DNA from: an uncultured Ruminococcus sp.
Lineage (GTDB): Bacteria > Bacillota > Clostridia > Oscillospirales > Ruminococcaceae
DNA length: 6,536 nt
Direction: 5' to 3'
Assembly (NCBI GenBank): GCA_910576995.1
Contig: CAJTLC010000039.1
Location: forward strand, 1-6,536
The position numbers were made by a program, and so were the translations under genes. Positions within the stretch are counted from its first letter, which is position 1, and the number at the start of each line of letters is the position of its first letter. The notes under the pieces were generated by a model. That model had not been told where the DNA came from and made no database searches. It was given only the letters and a program-made list of their open reading frames with translations. Of the stretch, positions 5,611-6,536 are shown piece after piece.

Positions 5611-5837
5611 TTTTCTCCTCGCTAATTAGCTTTTTTCCCTGTTTTTCGTCCTGTGAGTATTGTAAATCAGCGATAATCGCTAACAATTGTACGTAAAATT
5701 TGTCTTTCCTGACTTCCAATCACTAACTGTCTGAGGACCAACGCCAAGATATGCAGTTAGTTGTTTTTGTTCTGTATTTGTTTCTTGCACGAAGAGACGC
5801 GTAGCTTATATGCATGGATTCGTTCTTTAAATTTCAG
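5606..5837 (-). pseudogene. Decayed XRE (Cro/CI-type) HTH repressor
   Basis: Three consecutive minus-strand frames together spell a small XRE-family regulator of about 77 residues. The first gives LKFKERIHAYKLR from 5837, with CTG where an ATG would be expected. The second, from about 5790, gives QKQLTAYLGVGPQTVSDW followed by KSGKTNF, which is the helix-turn-helix core, and it stops at 5682-5680. The third resumes at about 5697 with YVQLLAIIADLQYSQDEKQ and ends ISEEKI-stop at 5608-5606. The order of the pieces and their content match the usual XRE domain (N-terminal helix, LTxxxLGVxxxTVSDWKxGK, then an IADxxxxS-type segment). One frame change falls at a T4 run, where adding one T restores continuity. 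There is no start codon or ribosome binding site. The two open frames around it, taken alone, show no family. The HTH reading is convincing; the exact ends are approximate. Confidence 0.65.
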
Positions 5838-5912
5838 GGAAACAGCTATCAAATTGCAACTTAATAAAAAAATATAAAGGAGCATGAGAAGCATTGAGAG
5901 GGGGTGAGGAAG

Positions 5913-6056
5913 TTGAACAAAGAGCAAAAAAAGAAAGTTGTCGAGGCACTTGTTGATTTCGTTGTAAGAGTTGCAGAAGGCAAACAAACCTCCGGAACAG
6001 AAGTGGAAGTTCTGCCGGAGGTAGTCAAAGCTTTAATCGAACTTGATAGAATCTAA
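5913..6056 (+). CDS. Small hypothetical protein, 47 aa, phage-like context
   Basis: The ORF starts at TTG 5913, preceded at a suitable distance by the purine-rich site AGGGGGTGAGG. A GTG at 5904 is in frame and would add three residues (MRK) but would sit inside that site. The product is charged and probably helical: MNKEQKKKVVEALVDFV at the N-terminus, a Gly/Ser/Thr hinge (EGKQTSGTE), then EVVKALIELDRI and TAA at 6054-6056. I do not recognise the family. It stands first on the plus strand, divergent from the XRE remnant and 27 bases before the Bro-N gene, the usual position of small early genes in a prophage immunity region. The codons of the hinge region form a strong hairpin at 5988-6022. 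Coding is supported by the start site and composition only. Confidence 0.6.
   Translation: MNKEQKKKVVEALVDFVVRVAEGKQTSGTEVEVLPEVVKALIELDRI
5988..6022. other. Strong hairpin inside the 47-aa ORF
   Basis: ACCTCCGG (5988-5995) pairs with CCGGAGGT (6015-6022), and CAGAA (5998-6002) with TTCTG (6010-6014). The arms are interrupted only by a 2-base bulge (AA), with a 7-base loop. The 13 bp include a GC-rich base. No T run follows, so it is not a terminator. Confidence 0.6.
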
Positions 6057-6083
6057 TCTTTTGTTGAATGGAGGAAAACTAAA

Positions 6084-6536
6084 ATGCATGAAATCAAAAA
6101 ATGGACATTCGGAGAAAACGAAGTCCATACAATCGAGAAAGACGGCGAGAATTGGTGGGTTCTTGCAGATATATGCAAGGTGTTGGAGTTGTCTAATCCC
6201 ACAAAGGTTGCCGACAGGTTGGACGTTGATGAAAAGGCTAACTTTGAGTTAGGCTTTCGTGGAGGTTCTGCGAATTGTATCAACGAAAGCGGACTGTACA
6301 GCGTAATTCTCCGCAGTGATAAACCGCAGGCAAAACCGTTTCGTAAATGAGTAACGAATGAAGTTCTTCCTGCTATTCGCAAACATGGTATCCCTAATGG
6401 TAACGCAGCAATAGGATTTTCCGAAAAGATGTGCGGAATTTCCTATGTGAACAAGTTCTTATGCGACCACGCAATAAAAAGAAAAAACCGTACCAAGCTC
6501 GCAGCCGAACACAATACGGAATTTTCCTTTGGTGTA
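6084..6536 (+). pseudogene. Bro-N domain phage antirepressor with in-frame TGA, runs off right edge
   Basis: ATG 6084 follows GGAGG at 9 bases. Residues 1-88 match the Bro-N domain of prophage antirepressors: KWTFGENEVHTIEKDGENWW, then VLADICKVLELSNPTKVADRL, DVDEKANFEL and INESGLYSVILRSDKPQAKPF. The family continues FRKWVTNEVLPAIRKHG. Here the Trp codon is TGA (6348-6350), and the same frame then reads VTNEVLPAIRKHGIPNGN and stays open to the window edge (151 codons in all). So this is one gene with TGG changed to TGA, or with TGA read as Trp. The part after about residue 105 (GISYVNKFLCDHAIKRKNR region) is not a C-terminal antirepressor domain I recognise. Antirepressors bind or displace the phage repressor to trigger induction, and a (dead) XRE repressor lies divergently upstream. 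If translation stops at the TGA, an 88-residue Bro-N fragment is made. Confidence 0.8.

Noticed and set aside
5629..5638. Palindrome GCTAATTAGC followed by TTTTTT as a terminator
   Set aside because: It has no loop and a weak AT-rich core, and it lies inside the XRE remnant. It is too weak to call.
5669..5681. AGCGAT-A-ATCGCT inverted repeat as an operator
   Set aside because: It falls within the coding remnant of the XRE gene (codons of LLAIIAD) and is short, so it is probably incidental.
5757..5987. 76-codon minus-strand frame as a separate small membrane protein
   Set aside because: It crosses the better-supported plus-strand ORF and the XRE remnant. Only its segment LKFKERIHAYKLR is meaningful, as part of that remnant.
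6053..6382. 109-codon minus-strand frame opposite Bro-N
   Set aside because: It is antisense to a recognised domain and lacks a start signal. The overlapping plus frame at 6043-6252 is rejected for the same reason.
1..6536. CRISPR array, origin of replication or complete insertion sequence
   Set aside because: I found no regularly spaced repeats, DnaA-box cluster, transposase or integrase gene in the window.

Overview
The window looks like an AT-rich chromosome of a low-GC Firmicute, most likely a gut Clostridia/Ruminococcaceae-type bacterium. The grounds are strong AGGAGG-type ribosome binding sites, consensus sigma-A promoters, CCA-encoding tRNA genes, U-tailed hairpin terminators, and protein families typical of that group. 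I cannot name the species from the sequence alone. TGA ends several intact genes here, so the host uses the standard bacterial code.

Layout. (1) 1-233 is the 3' end of an unrecognised plus-strand gene, closed by a good terminator at 286-322. (2) 323-746 has no gene. It holds a pair of nearly perfect 25-bp inverted repeats bounding a 193-bp AT-rich segment, a GC-rich stem-loop beside it, and a short tandem repeat. These may be remains of a small mobile element. (3) 747-1062 is a complete minus-strand tRNA operon: consensus promoter, tRNA-Leu(GAG), tRNA-Ser(GGA), terminator. (4) 1105-2727 is a plus-strand MFS efflux-type transporter behind a consensus promoter and a leader of about 255 nt. The leader has a 12-codon (or 20-codon) peptide and mutually competing hairpins, resembling the attenuators of drug-resistance genes. 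The transporter gene carries a +1 frameshift at a T5/A5 homopolymer site. (5) 2723-5560 is a minus-strand unit: ABC ATPase of the BcrA/LanF type, its ABC-2-type permease, and a small sensor histidine kinase. No response regulator gene lies in the window. The ABC promoter has a weak -35, three in-phase CTTAAA repeats upstream and a 12-bp palindrome near the expected transcription start, so outside regulation is likely. (6) 5606-6536 looks like a decayed prophage-type immunity region. It has a minus-strand XRE (Cro/CI-like) repressor remnant broken across three frames, then a divergent 47-codon ORF and a Bro-N antirepressor in which a conserved tryptophan codon is TGA.

How the parts relate. The ABC pair plus histidine kinase is probably a module for sensing and exporting a peptide antibiotic or for self-immunity. 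The MFS gene would be a separate, drug-inducible efflux gene if it were intact. The right-hand phage-like genes seem unrelated in function. However, the dead repressor's 3' end physically overlaps the CTTAAA repeats that probably control the ABC operon, so the two regions meet inside that promoter.
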